Source: Pseudomonadota bacterium
GTDB taxonomy: Bacteria; Pseudomonadota; Alphaproteobacteria; Rhizobiales; Xanthobacteraceae
Length of the DNA stretch: 64,000 bases
Assembly: GCA_018240595.1 (NCBI GenBank)
Contig: JAFEFL010000070.1
Span: forward strand, 310,001-374,000
Direction: 5' to 3'
Numbering within the stretch: the stretch's first letter is position 1; each line of letters opens with the position of its first letter. The notes under the pieces were generated by a model. The model ran no database searches. It was not told the DNA's origin and saw only the letters and a list, made by a program, of their open reading frames with translations. The position numbers and the translations under genes were made by a program. Below, in pieces: positions 52,899 to 59,934 of this stretch.

Positions 52899-53498
52899 TC
52901 AGCGCATCTTGCTGCTGCTGCCGGTGGTCGCCGCGGGCTTCTCGAGGTCCTGCGCCATCTTCAGATGCTTCTGCAGCGTCGGCACGGTTTCCTTGGCGAG
53001 TTCGGCGAGCGGGCCGGTCTTCTTGGCTTCGGCCTCATACCTGGCGATGTCCTTCTTGTGATCCGTCACCATATGCCTGGCGAACTCGCGGTCGAACTTC
53101 GCGCCCGACAGCTTGCTCAGTCTGTCGTAATCGGCCTTCTGTTTGGCGCTCGGCGCGGTCGGCGCCTGCGCGCCCATCTGCTGCGCCATACCCTGCAGCT
53201 TCTTCAGGTGATCGCCGTGATCGGTAACCAGCGTTTCGCCGAAGGTCTTGACGCTGTCGGCGTCGCCCTTCTGCTGCGCCAGCTCGCCCATCTTCACTTC
53301 GGCCATATCGCCCTGGATGCCTTCCTTGAGGAAGGCCTGGTCGGCCTTGGACGCCTTCCCGGTCATCTCGCCGGAAGTGGCCTGCGCCGGCGCCGCCGTT
53401 CCCTTGCTGCCGGTCGAATTGGTCTGCGCCTGCGCGGCGCCCGCGGCGAGCGCGATCACGGCGGCGGCGCCGATCGCGAGCATCGGTTTCCTGTTCAT
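52899..53498 (-). CDS. DUF4142 exported protein (cargo in the GTA cluster)
   Basis: 199 residues from the ATG at 53498. A signal peptide spans 1-24 (PMLAIGAAAVIALAAGAAQA). The DUF4142 ferritin-like four-helix domain has KASKADQAFLKEGIQGDMAE, FGETLVTDHGDHLKKLQGMA and FDREFARHMVTDHKKDIARY, with paired His in both VTDH motifs. Proteins of this family are periplasmic and stress-linked; some may bind metal. It has its own terminator and lies between portal and small head genes, so it is probably an inserted host gene. Confidence 0.88.
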   Translation of the reverse strand: MNRKPMLAIGAAAVIALAAGAAQAQTNSTGSKGTAAPAQATSGEMTGKASKADQAFLKEGIQGDMAEVKMGELAQQKGDADSVKTFGETLVTDHGDHLKKLQGMAQQMGAQAPTAPSAKQKADYDRLSKLSGAKFDREFARHMVTDHKKDIARYEAEAKKTGPLAELAKETVPTLQKHLKMAQDLEKPAATTGSSSKMR

Positions 53499-53603
53499 TG
53501 TCGTACCTCGTTCCATGACATTGTTGCGCTCGGCGCACCGCGTGCGCGCAAAGCTCATGGATAGAACGGCGCCGCCTTGCCGCTTGTTCCTGTTCCGCGG
53601 CGC

Positions 53604-54788
53604 TTACGAGGTTAAAACGTCTCCACCTTCGACGGCGCCGTAGCCGGTGGCGGCGCGCTTTTCGTTGATGGTGAGGAACGGCGCCTTGGTCACGCGTTCC
53701 CACAATGCGGCGCGATCGAGGCTGAGCGCCTCGATGCGGTCGCTATCGGCGAGCAGCGTCAGCGGGCGCGCGCCGAAGCCGGACGCCAGCCACTGCGCCA
53801 GCGCCGCGCCAATGCGGTTCGCCAGCGGCAGCACGCTTTGCCGGAAGAACACGCGATTGGCTTCGGCGTAGTTCGAGTAAGTGTTGTCGCCGGGAATGGC
53901 GAGCAGCATCGGCGGCACGCCGAAAGCGAGCGCGATTTCGCGCGCCGCGGCGTGCTTGGCTTCCATGAAGTCCATGTCCTTCGGCGACAGCGACATGGCC
54001 TTCCAGTCGAGCCCGCCTTCGAGCACCATTGGCCGCCCGGCATTGGCCGCGCCCTCATACTTGTCGGCCAATTCTGTCTTCAGCCGCTCGAACTGCGCGT
54101 CGGTCAGCATCGAGCCGTCGCCGCCGGCATAGACCAGCGCGCCGGACGGCCGCGCCGCATTGTCGAGCAGCGCCTTGTTCCAGCTCGCCGCGGTGTTGTG
54201 CGTGTCGACGGCCGTCGCCGCCGCTTCCAGCGGGCTCATGCCGTAATAGTCGTCGAGCGGATTGAACAAGGTCAGATGCAGGATCGGCGGCACCGCGCCG
54301 TCCTGCGCGAAGCGCACCGTCTGCCCCGCCACCGTGTAGTCGAACGCCGCCGGCCAGCCGTTCGGCCCCGGCACCACCCTCATGCGGTCGGGCCGCAGCG
54401 CGTAGAGTTCGCGCGGGCTCCCCTCGCCGCCCGCGCGCACCGCCTCGACATAAGCGTTGCCGGACAGCATCAGATGCGCGGCCACGGTCTCGAGGAATCC
54501 CGGCCCGTCCTGGCGCGGGTTCGGCCGCGCCAGGAGATCGAGCAGCGGATGCGCGGTGAGCTCCTCGGCGCCGTCGTAGAGCACGAACGATACGCCGCCG
54601 ACCGCCTCGGCGGTCAACCGCACCGCACGGTGCACGATGGCGTTGCGCGCAGAGCCCTCGCGGGTGAGCGCGGCATAGTCGCGCGGCGTCCAGCGCGCGC
54701 GGCCGCCGGATTCGAGCGCGATCAGCGCGCCGATCCGCGTCGCCTTGCGCTCGGCCGGCCGCAGCAGTCTCTTCAATGTGTCGATCAT
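53604..54788 (-). CDS. HK97 family phage portal protein (GTA gp3)
   Basis: 394 residues from the ATG at 54788. MIDTLKRLLRPAERKATRIG, TREGSARNAIVHRAVRLTAE, LLARPNPRQDGPGFLETVAA, YYGMSPLEAAATAVDTHNTA and AFGVPPMLLAIPGDNTYSNY are portal signatures. It forms the dodecameric DNA entry ring. The ATG lies directly after the T tract of a terminator, and no ribosome site stands in the usual position except GGCGGG within the stem. How it is transcribed and translated is therefore an open question. Confidence 0.95.
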   Translation of the reverse strand: MIDTLKRLLRPAERKATRIGALIALESGGRARWTPRDYAALTREGSARNAIVHRAVRLTAEAVGGVSFVLYDGAEELTAHPLLDLLARPNPRQDGPGFLETVAAHLMLSGNAYVEAVRAGGEGSPRELYALRPDRMRVVPGPNGWPAAFDYTVAGQTVRFAQDGAVPPILHLTLFNPLDDYYGMSPLEAAATAVDTHNTAASWNKALLDNAARPSGALVYAGGDGSMLTDAQFERLKTELADKYEGAANAGRPMVLEGGLDWKAMSLSPKDMDFMEAKHAAAREIALAFGVPPMLLAIPGDNTYSNYAEANRVFFRQSVLPLANRIGAALAQWLASGFGARPLTLLADSDRIEALSLDRAALWERVTKAPFLTINEKRAATGYGAVEGGDVLTS

Positions 54789-54816
54789 AAAAAAAGCCCG
54801 CCGGTGAAGGCGGGCT
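54789..54816 (-). terminator. Rho-independent terminator abutting the portal start codon
   Basis: On the minus strand, AGCCCGCC (54816-54809) pairs with GGCGGGCT (54802-54795) around a TTCACC loop, followed by seven Ts, the last next to the portal ATG. It is a textbook intrinsic terminator for the exported protein at 54850. Confidence 0.9.
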
Positions 54817-54849
54817 CCTCTTCGTTGTGATGCGCTTCGTTTGGCGGCG

Positions 54850-55581
54850 TCAGTTCGCCGCGTAACGCGAGGCATGCGGATTGACGATGGCGTAGCCCGC
54901 GATCGAGCGAACGTGCTCGCGGGTGCGGCCGCCGCCGGAATTGCCGTCGTGGACCAGCCAGTTGTTGCCCTCGACATGGCTCATCAGAACCATGACGTGA
55001 CCCGAGCGCGCCGCCACCATTCCGGGGGCCGCCGAGGTGCGCGGGAATTTGCGCGCCCAGTTGGCCGCCAGATTGAGCTCCGGCTTGATCGAGCCGAACA
55101 CGTAGAGCGATGCCTCGCAGCCGCAGAAGCGGTGCGGACAGCCCGACGGCCGGCTGCCGATGATCATGCCGTTGCCATTGGCGTCGGCGATGCGCGTGTG
55201 CGTGCGCGCCGGCGTCGAAGCCGGAGCGTAGGCGAAGGCTTCCTCGCCTGTCGCCGGGGTCCGTGCGGCCGGCGCATTGTCCGAGCACCCGCGGGTATTG
55301 CAGGTGACCTGGGCCTTCTCGGCCAGTCTCGGGCGGTGCGCGCGCCGTACGGTCGTCTCATGCGCCAGCCGCGACTGGCGCTCCACGCCGCGCGAGGCTT
55401 GCGCGGCCGCGGGATTATCCGAACAACCGCGCGCGTCGCACGTTACGGTGGCGGCATGCGCGGCGGCTCGATGCTTCGGTCGGGCGTCGGCGCTCGTCGC
55501 CGCCGCCGTGATCGACGCGATCGTGGCGATCGCGAGTACAGCTCGTTTCAATATTCTGGTCACCTGTCTTGAAGGCGGCAT
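54850..55581 (-). CDS. Exported protein with two TCNxRGCSDN repeats and Cys/His-rich C-terminal domain
   Basis: 243 residues from the ATG at 55581. A signal peptide is at about 9-34 (VLAIATIASITAAATSADA). Two near-identical motifs, TCDARGCSDNPAA and TCNTRGCSDNAPA, lie about 50 residues apart in a low-complexity Arg/Ala/His region. The C-terminal 100 residues have GCPHRFCGCEASLYVFG, then NLAANWARKFPRT, GHVMVLMSH and WLVHDGNSGGGRTREHVR. Cys, His and Asn/Asp in that order suggest a CHAP/papain-like fold, but this is inference. Such proteins are widespread in Bradyrhizobiaceae. It has its own terminator. Confidence 0.75.
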   Translation of the reverse strand: MPPSRQVTRILKRAVLAIATIASITAAATSADARPKHRAAAHAATVTCDARGCSDNPAAAQASRGVERQSRLAHETTVRRAHRPRLAEKAQVTCNTRGCSDNAPAARTPATGEEAFAYAPASTPARTHTRIADANGNGMIIGSRPSGCPHRFCGCEASLYVFGSIKPELNLAANWARKFPRTSAAPGMVAARSGHVMVLMSHVEGNNWLVHDGNSGGGRTREHVRSIAGYAIVNPHASRYAAN

Positions 55582-56019
55582 TGACGCCGCGGGTGGAAGG
55601 AGCGGCGTTAATAAATAACGACGCCTCGTCGATGGGATCGTCCTCCACCGTCTCAATGTGACCAAACAATGACCAGGCCAAGCATGACTCGTGCTCAAGC
55701 CATGCGCGTTAAGGATTAAGACGCGCCGCCTTGTTGGCGGAATAAACAAGTCACCGGAAAACCCCGGATTATGCGGGCTTTTGACCCACTTCTGCGACAC
55801 ATCGTTGCCGATGACGGCGAATTCGCGTCACAAATCTTGCGCGATGGCGACTGTCACATACCCGACCGACACAGGTCTGAATTTGATCGCGGCCGGCAAA
55901 ACCGCGCCCCCGCGCCGTGAAAACGCGGTTGCATATCATTCACTCGACACCAATACCGCTATATTCGAACGGCCATTGATTCCCTGCGCGAGCCCCGCGC
56001 GCCGCTTCGCTCGGCGCGA
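55582..56019. other. 438-base spacer without a convincing gene
   Basis: The spacer separates the exported TCNxRGCSDN protein from the DUF6968 genes. Its composition is more AT-rich than coding DNA nearby (for example around 55605-55625 and 55920-55975). A weak CCCG/CGGG hairpin flanked by A and T runs lies near 55755-55785 and could terminate in both directions. A plus-strand frame of 120 codons (55691-56053) has no ribosome site and no recognisable motif. It presumably carries the promoter of the exported protein. Confidence 0.5.
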
Positions 56020-56355
56020 TCAGAGATGTTTGGCGTCGTCGCCGACGAGCTGATCGCGCATGTTCGGCATCACGGGGAAGCCATAGCCGTTGCCAGGCTT
56101 GTCCCAGAACAAGGCGCTCATGTCGTGTGCCTCGCTGACGTGGAGCTCGACGCCGATCATCTGCAGCGCCAGGATCAGCGCCTGCATGGAGTCGACGCCG
56201 AAGGTCGATTTCCGCGAAACGCCATCCGGCCAGCCTATTGTATAAACACACTTCCAGGCGCCGTTGGCTTCCCGCACCGGAACGAACAATTCGACCGGGA
56301 CATCGACGATCGCATCGCCGCTCTTCAGTTTTAGCGTCCGACTGGCCACCCGCAT
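56020..56355 (-). CDS. DUF6968 family protein, copy 2 (possible immunity protein)
   Basis: 111 residues. VASRTLKLKSGDAIVDVPVE, then WKCVYTIGWPDGVSRKSTFG, VDSMQALILALQMIGVELHV and DKPGNGYGFPVMPNMRDQLV. It aligns along its whole length with the gene at 56368 (shared V.....W.C.Y.IGWP.G, G.D..QAL..AL.MIG.EL, WDKPG.GYGFPV.P..RD.L.G.D.K.L). It is a small acidic cytoplasmic protein. Tandem duplication next to a GGQW-motif protein is like immunity genes of polymorphic toxins, but there is no direct evidence. Confidence 0.75.
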   Translation of the reverse strand: MRVASRTLKLKSGDAIVDVPVELFVPVREANGAWKCVYTIGWPDGVSRKSTFGVDSMQALILALQMIGVELHVSEAHDMSALFWDKPGNGYGFPVMPNMRDQLVGDDAKHL

Positions 56356-56367
56356 GCGCGCGCCCCG

Positions 56368-56703
56368 CTATAGATACTTCACATCCTCTCCGATCAACAG
56401 ATCGCGAAGAGTCGGTACAACCGGAAAGCCGTAGCCGCTGCCTGGCTTGTCCCAGACCAGACTGCCGGATTTGTGGTAACTGCTCGAATAGAGCTCGGCG
56501 CCGATCATGCCGAGCGCAATTACCAACGCCTGGATGGCATCGACGCCATAACCGGCGAACACGCGCAAGCCTTCGGGCCAACCGACATCATAGCGGCATC
56601 GCCAGACGCCGGGCGTCTCGCGTTCCGGCGCGTAAATCGAGATGGGAATTTCCATGGTTCGCTCGCCATCACGCCACGTCAGCGTTCTTGTGCCGATGAT
56701 CAT
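56368..56703 (-). CDS. DUF6968 family protein, copy 1 (possible immunity protein)
   Basis: 111 residues: MIIGTRTLTWRDGERTMEIP, WRCRYDVGWPEGLRVFAGYG, VDAIQALVIALGMIGAELYS and WDKPGSGYGFPVVPTLRDLL. It is a paralogue of the next gene and separated from it by only 12 bases. It starts seven bases after the stop of the 132-residue GGQW protein. The three form one transcription unit behind the terminase. Function is not established for the family. Confidence 0.75.
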   Translation of the reverse strand: MIIGTRTLTWRDGERTMEIPISIYAPERETPGVWRCRYDVGWPEGLRVFAGYGVDAIQALVIALGMIGAELYSSSYHKSGSLVWDKPGSGYGFPVVPTLRDLLIGEDVKYL

Positions 56704-56710
56704 CGAGGCC

Positions 56711-57109
56711 TCAAAAATTCAACGGAGGAATCTGTCTTCCTTCCAGGCAGTTAGAATAGCGCAAATATGCTTGACCATAGCAGGTCCGCATCTGCACCGC
56801 TTGGCATATAAACAGGTCCTGCCGATGCATGAATTCGCACTCCTGCTGGCGGGCTTTGGATATGCGCGCTGCAATTCTTGGTCCGGGCTTTTCGGTCGCG
56901 GAGCCGCCCTCGCCCGTCCACTGCCCGCCTTCCCGGCTTCCCGAAGGCACTCTTGGCTGATCTTCCCGATACTTTCGCTCGTAGACGTCAAACACCGTCG
57001 AAATCTCGCTTTCTGCCTTCACCCACCGCCGCCAGCCCGGTCGCAGGAAGCGATGCGCGTCGGGGCGCATCCAGCGCGACACTTCGCGCGCGACAAAAGC
57101 GTTCTTCAT
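56711..57109 (-). CDS. GGQW-motif small protein with cysteine-patterned C-terminus, candidate effector
   Basis: 132 residues. A basic N-terminus with RPDAHRFLRPGWRRWV is followed by the linker motif RKYREDQPRVPSGSREGGQW, which in Bradyrhizobiaceae precedes variable C-terminal domains. The C-terminal 45 residues have cysteines at 91, 102, 110 and 121 (spacings 10, 7, 10 residues) and end SNCLEGRQIPPLNF. No signal peptide. It starts 12 bases after the terminase stop and is followed by two DUF6968 genes. It could be a packaged particle protein, a toxin, or a regulator; I cannot assign a function. Confidence 0.65.
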   Translation of the reverse strand: MKNAFVAREVSRWMRPDAHRFLRPGWRRWVKAESEISTVFDVYERKYREDQPRVPSGSREGGQWTGEGGSATEKPGPRIAARISKARQQECEFMHRQDLFICQAVQMRTCYGQAYLRYSNCLEGRQIPPLNF

Positions 57110-57121
57110 GCCGGCCTGTCC

Positions 57122-58492
57122 CTACAAAATCCTGATCCGCGGCTCCGGTCTTGCCGCGAAGGTCAGCGCCGCCACCGCCCAGACCAGCGCATCGAGGCGA
57201 TCCGGCGAGCGGCCCGACGACAGTCCGTCGACGCCGAAGTCGCACATCTCGTCTTCCAGCGCCGGAAACGTGCCGACGTGTTTGACGCGGCCCTGCTCGT
57301 AGAGCTGCGACACCGGCTCGGCGCGATGATACTTGCCGCGCGTCGCGCGCTTCATCACCACCGGCACCTCGCGGTCCGCCTCCCTGATCACCGCCGCGAC
57401 CATGTCGCCGCCCTGGTTGACCTCGGCGATCAGGCAGTCGGCCTTGAGCCGCCGCCACAGCGCCACCGCCTTGGCCGCCCAGGCCTGCGGCGTCGCCCCG
57501 GCGATGCTGGCGTCCTCGATGACATAGATCGTGCCGTTGCCGTCGCGGCCGGCGGCGATCATGCCGCAGGCATCGGCGCCCTTCTTGGCCGAGGCCGGCG
57601 GATCGATGGCGACGACGATACGCGAAAGCAGTGGCGCACTGTCGATGCGGCAGTTCTCGAGCCCGGCGCGCGTCCACAGCGCGTCGGCGCGCTCTTCGAT
57701 GATTTCGCCGTCGAGCTCCTGGCGGCCGAGCCGCGTGCCGCCATAGCGCGTCAGCACCTGCTCGACGAAGGACGGCGCCAGGTTGAGCGCATTGGCGATG
57801 GTGCCGGCGCGGGTCAGCGCCGTCGACGGATCGTCGATCAGCTTCTTGATGAGTGCGATCGGCCGCGGCGTGGTGGTGATCACCTGCCGCGGCCGCGCGC
57901 CAAGGCGCAGTCCGAACTGCAGCATGTCAAAGGTTGCTTCGGCATGACGCCACTTGGCGAGCTCGTCGCACCATGCGGCGGAGAATTGCGGGCCGCGCAG
58001 GCCTTCGTAATTCTCCGCCGTGTGGATTTCGGCGACCGCGCCGTTCGCCCATTCGACGCGGCGCAAGGTCGGCAGCCATTTCAGTCTTTCGTCGCGCCGG
58101 TGAATGGCGAGCAGGCCGGACACGCCCTCGATCATCACCGAACGAACGTCGTGCTCGGTCTCGCCGACCAACGCGATGCGCGCGCGCGGATCTTCGAGCG
58201 CGAGCCGCCTCACCCATTCGGCGCCGGCGCGGGTCTTGCCGGCGCCGCGGCCGCCGAGGATGAGCCAGGTCGTCCATGGCCGGCCGCCGGCGGCCGCTTG
58301 CGGCGCCCGCTGGTGCTCATGGGCGACAACGTTGAAGTCGGTGTTGAGATCGTCAATCTCGCCGTCCTTGAGGGACGCCCACACCCTCGCCTTCTCCGAA
58401 GGATCCAGCGTCGATAAGCGCTTCAATACGCGCTGCAAGTTCGAAACGGATGGTGTCGATGTCGCGGGGCACGGGGTCGTCGTCGGCGTCAT
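57122..58492 (-). CDS. Terminase large subunit / DNA-packaging ATPase-nuclease (GTA gp2)
   Basis: 456 residues from the ATG at 58492. Walker A GGRGAGKT (80-87), Walker B AAWCDE (172-177, D176 E177), motif III TTTPRP, and the RNase H-like nuclease with VVAIDPPAS, VIEDASIAG and SPDRLDALVWA. It pumps and cuts DNA headful by headful. The ATG gives a 140-base overlap with terS, unusually long. The first 25 residues (PTTTPCPATSTPSVSNLQ) look non-conserved, so a later GTG or TTG may be the true start. Confidence 0.95.
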   Translation of the reverse strand: MTPTTTPCPATSTPSVSNLQRVLKRLSTLDPSEKARVWASLKDGEIDDLNTDFNVVAHEHQRAPQAAAGGRPWTTWLILGGRGAGKTRAGAEWVRRLALEDPRARIALVGETEHDVRSVMIEGVSGLLAIHRRDERLKWLPTLRRVEWANGAVAEIHTAENYEGLRGPQFSAAWCDELAKWRHAEATFDMLQFGLRLGARPRQVITTTPRPIALIKKLIDDPSTALTRAGTIANALNLAPSFVEQVLTRYGGTRLGRQELDGEIIEERADALWTRAGLENCRIDSAPLLSRIVVAIDPPASAKKGADACGMIAAGRDGNGTIYVIEDASIAGATPQAWAAKAVALWRRLKADCLIAEVNQGGDMVAAVIREADREVPVVMKRATRGKYHRAEPVSQLYEQGRVKHVGTFPALEDEMCDFGVDGLSSGRSPDRLDALVWAVAALTFAARPEPRIRIL

Positions 58493-58967
58493 CGGCGGGT
58501 TTCTCGTTGTCGGGCGTTGCCAGTTGTTTGATGTCGCGCAAGGTGCGCGACACGCTCGCCAGCGTGCGGGCGCCGTGCTCGGCCTCGAGCGGGTTGCCGG
58601 GGCGCAGCGCGGCGACGATGCGTTCGATGGCGTCCATTTCGCGTTCGGCCACGGTCAGGATGCGCTGCGCGAGAACGACGCGTTGCTGCGCCACGGCCGC
58701 GGCATCGACGGGCGTGGCCGGCGCGGCGGGAGCCGGCGCCGCGAAGGGTTCGGCGGGGTCGTGCAGCGCCTCGCGAACAGCGCCGGCAAGGCTGAAGGTC
58801 GGCCGGGCGCGGCGGCTGCGCCAGCCGAGCTCGCGCACGCGCTCGTACAGATTGGACCGCGACAGTCCGACCATCGCGGCAATGTCGCCGACCGGCGCCG
58901 CCGTCTGTTCGTAGAGACGCCTGGCCTCGGCCAGCACGTCGGGCGGAATGATTTTCTTGGCCGTCAT
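58353..58967 (-). CDS. Terminase small subunit-like DNA-binding protein (GTA gp1)
   Basis: 204 residues from the ATG at 58967 with GGGGGAGGG upstream. MTAKKIIPPDVLAEARRLYE then APVGDIAAMVGLSRSNLYER is a helix-turn-helix. An Ala/Pro linker and a helical oligomerisation region follow (ILTVAEREMDAIERIVAALR; LEAEHGARTLASVSRTLRDI). In GTAs gp1 partners the large terminase and has relaxed DNA specificity. It is the first structural gene and lies 16 bases after a terminator T tract. Confidence 0.85.
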   Translation of the reverse strand: MTAKKIIPPDVLAEARRLYEQTAAPVGDIAAMVGLSRSNLYERVRELGWRSRRARPTFSLAGAVREALHDPAEPFAAPAPAAPATPVDAAAVAQQRVVLAQRILTVAEREMDAIERIVAALRPGNPLEAEHGARTLASVSRTLRDIKQLATPDNEKPADDADDDPVPRDIDTIRFELAARIEALIDAGSFGEGEGVGVPQGRRD

Positions 58968-58982
58968 GAACCCTCCCCCATT

Positions 58983-59011
58983 AAAAAACGCGCCGGCGGA
59001 ACCGGCGCGTT
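58983..59011 (-). terminator. Rho-independent terminator just upstream of terS
   Basis: On the minus strand, AACGCGCCGG (59011-59002) pairs perfectly with CCGGCGCGTT (58996-58987) around a five-base loop, followed by six Ts. It follows the small membrane gene at 59055 and precedes the terS ribosome site. Confidence 0.9.
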
Positions 59012-59054
59012 CGAACACTTTGACGATGTCGCGGGCTGCCGCGCAGCCGGACGA

Positions 59055-59204
59055 TCAGTGGAAGAAGTAGAGAAAGACCACGGCGAACAGCACGACGACG
59101 CCGAACAGGCTCAGCCCCAGAACAAAGCGCACGTTATGTCCTGTGGTGCCGGCCCGCGCTGCCTTGGTGGTTTCGATGATCTGGTCGTTATGGCTCATGG
59201 CCAT
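59055..59204 (-). CDS. 49-residue single-TM protein preceding the GTA cluster
   Basis: MAMSHNDQIIETTKAARAGT then a hydrophobic helix FVLGLSLFGVVVLFAVVFLY and a C-terminal FFH. The second Met (59198) is an alternative start. The segment TKAARAGTTGHNVRFVL resembles the T..AR.GVTGHNVRYVL motif of small Hyphomicrobiales membrane proteins of unknown function. It sits behind a strong promoter and is followed by a perfect terminator. Probably inner membrane with a cytoplasmic N-terminus. Confidence 0.7.
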   Translation of the reverse strand: MAMSHNDQIIETTKAARAGTTGHNVRFVLGLSLFGVVVLFAVVFLYFFH

Positions 59205-59634
59205 GCTGCTTCTCCGTCATCCCGAATGGCGCTTGCGCCGCATGGTGGCGGCCGTTCCATTCGTCAACGCGGAGCCGGCGGCGGCCGTTCCATCATTCCG
59301 TCTATCGAGAACGCCGTCTTCAGCGCACCGAGACGACGGCCTGTTCAGCGCGCGTCGTGGGCGCTTGCCGGAGCGCCCGCCCCGGACGCAACTGTGGAGC
59401 ATGCCCAAACCATAGCGGAGGAGCGTCACGCTGTCAAGCATCCTTTCCTAGGTTTTTTAACTTTCCTATTTGAGGCCGAAATTCCTGTCGGTGAAACGGG
59501 TTAGCGGCGTTTGCCGGCGGGCGCGCCGCGCCGGCCGGCAAAAACTGGCGAAAAATTTTCGAAAAATATTTTCGATCGGGCGAGGCATGCGCGCCCGCCG
59601 CGCCGATCCGCCCTCGCCGGCCCGCCGCGCCCGG
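59205..59634 (-). promoter_or_regulatory. Promoter and long leader upstream of the GTA-like cluster
   Basis: On the minus strand, TTGACA (59437-59432), a 17-base spacer and TATGGT (59414-59409) form a near-perfect sigma70 promoter. Just upstream, the 8-mer TAGGAAAG occurs twice, 18 bases apart (59468-59461 and 59450-59443), a pattern expected for an activator dimer. The predicted leader of about 200 bases before the ATG at 59204 is GC-rich with a GGGCGCT/AGCGCCC hairpin. Further right, 59548-59577 is an AT-rich near-palindrome (TCGAAAA...TTTTCGA). No convincing gene lies between 59205 and 59634. Confidence 0.65.
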
Positions 59635-59757
59635 CTACTGCGTCCGGTCGCTGTGGCAGGAGCGCGACTGCTCCCAGATCCAGCCGCATTTGCTGCAGCC
59701 GCCGAGCGTCAGCGCGACAAGGACGAGGCACGTCAGAGCGAAAAGCCGGTGCGTCAT
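59635..59757 (-). CDS. 40-residue lipoprotein (GCSKCGW type)
   Basis: MTHRLFALTCLVLVALTLGG followed by CSKCGWIWEQSRSCHSDRTQ. The signal ends in the lipobox LGGC, with the Cys at residue 21. The mature peptide is only 20 residues and has two more cysteines. Tiny lipoproteins of the form LAGCSKCG.IWD occur in Bradyrhizobiaceae; the role is unknown. It is too short for standard gene callers and is read on the minus strand, upstream of the GTA-side promoter. Confidence 0.7.
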   Translation of the reverse strand: MTHRLFALTCLVLVALTLGGCSKCGWIWEQSRSCHSDRTQ

Positions 59758-59934
59758 GATCAAAGTCTAGCCGAAACGGCCGCTCCGGGCCAGCCAACCC
59801 GGCCAGCTAGGCCACCCGCCCGGTTCACGCCAAATGACCGCGCGGCCCTGCGAATTGCTTTAAATACGCTGGAACCGCTTAAAGCCGCTTCAGTAAACGG
59901 CCGCTAAGCTAGCCTGATCTCCCTGGGCAGGCTG

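Noticed and set aside
55691..56053. 120-codon plus-strand frame in the spacer
   Set aside because: No ribosome site, no motif, mixed composition; could not be supported as a gene.
35095..58967. Ordinary temperate prophage
   Set aside because: No integrase, excisionase, repressor, replication genes or attachment-like flanking repeats seen; gene set and order match GTA clusters instead.
59217..59441. 74-codon minus-strand frame in the leader before the 49-residue gene
   Set aside because: Its start overlaps the promoter, composition is Arg/Gly-rich noise, and the region is better explained as structured leader RNA.
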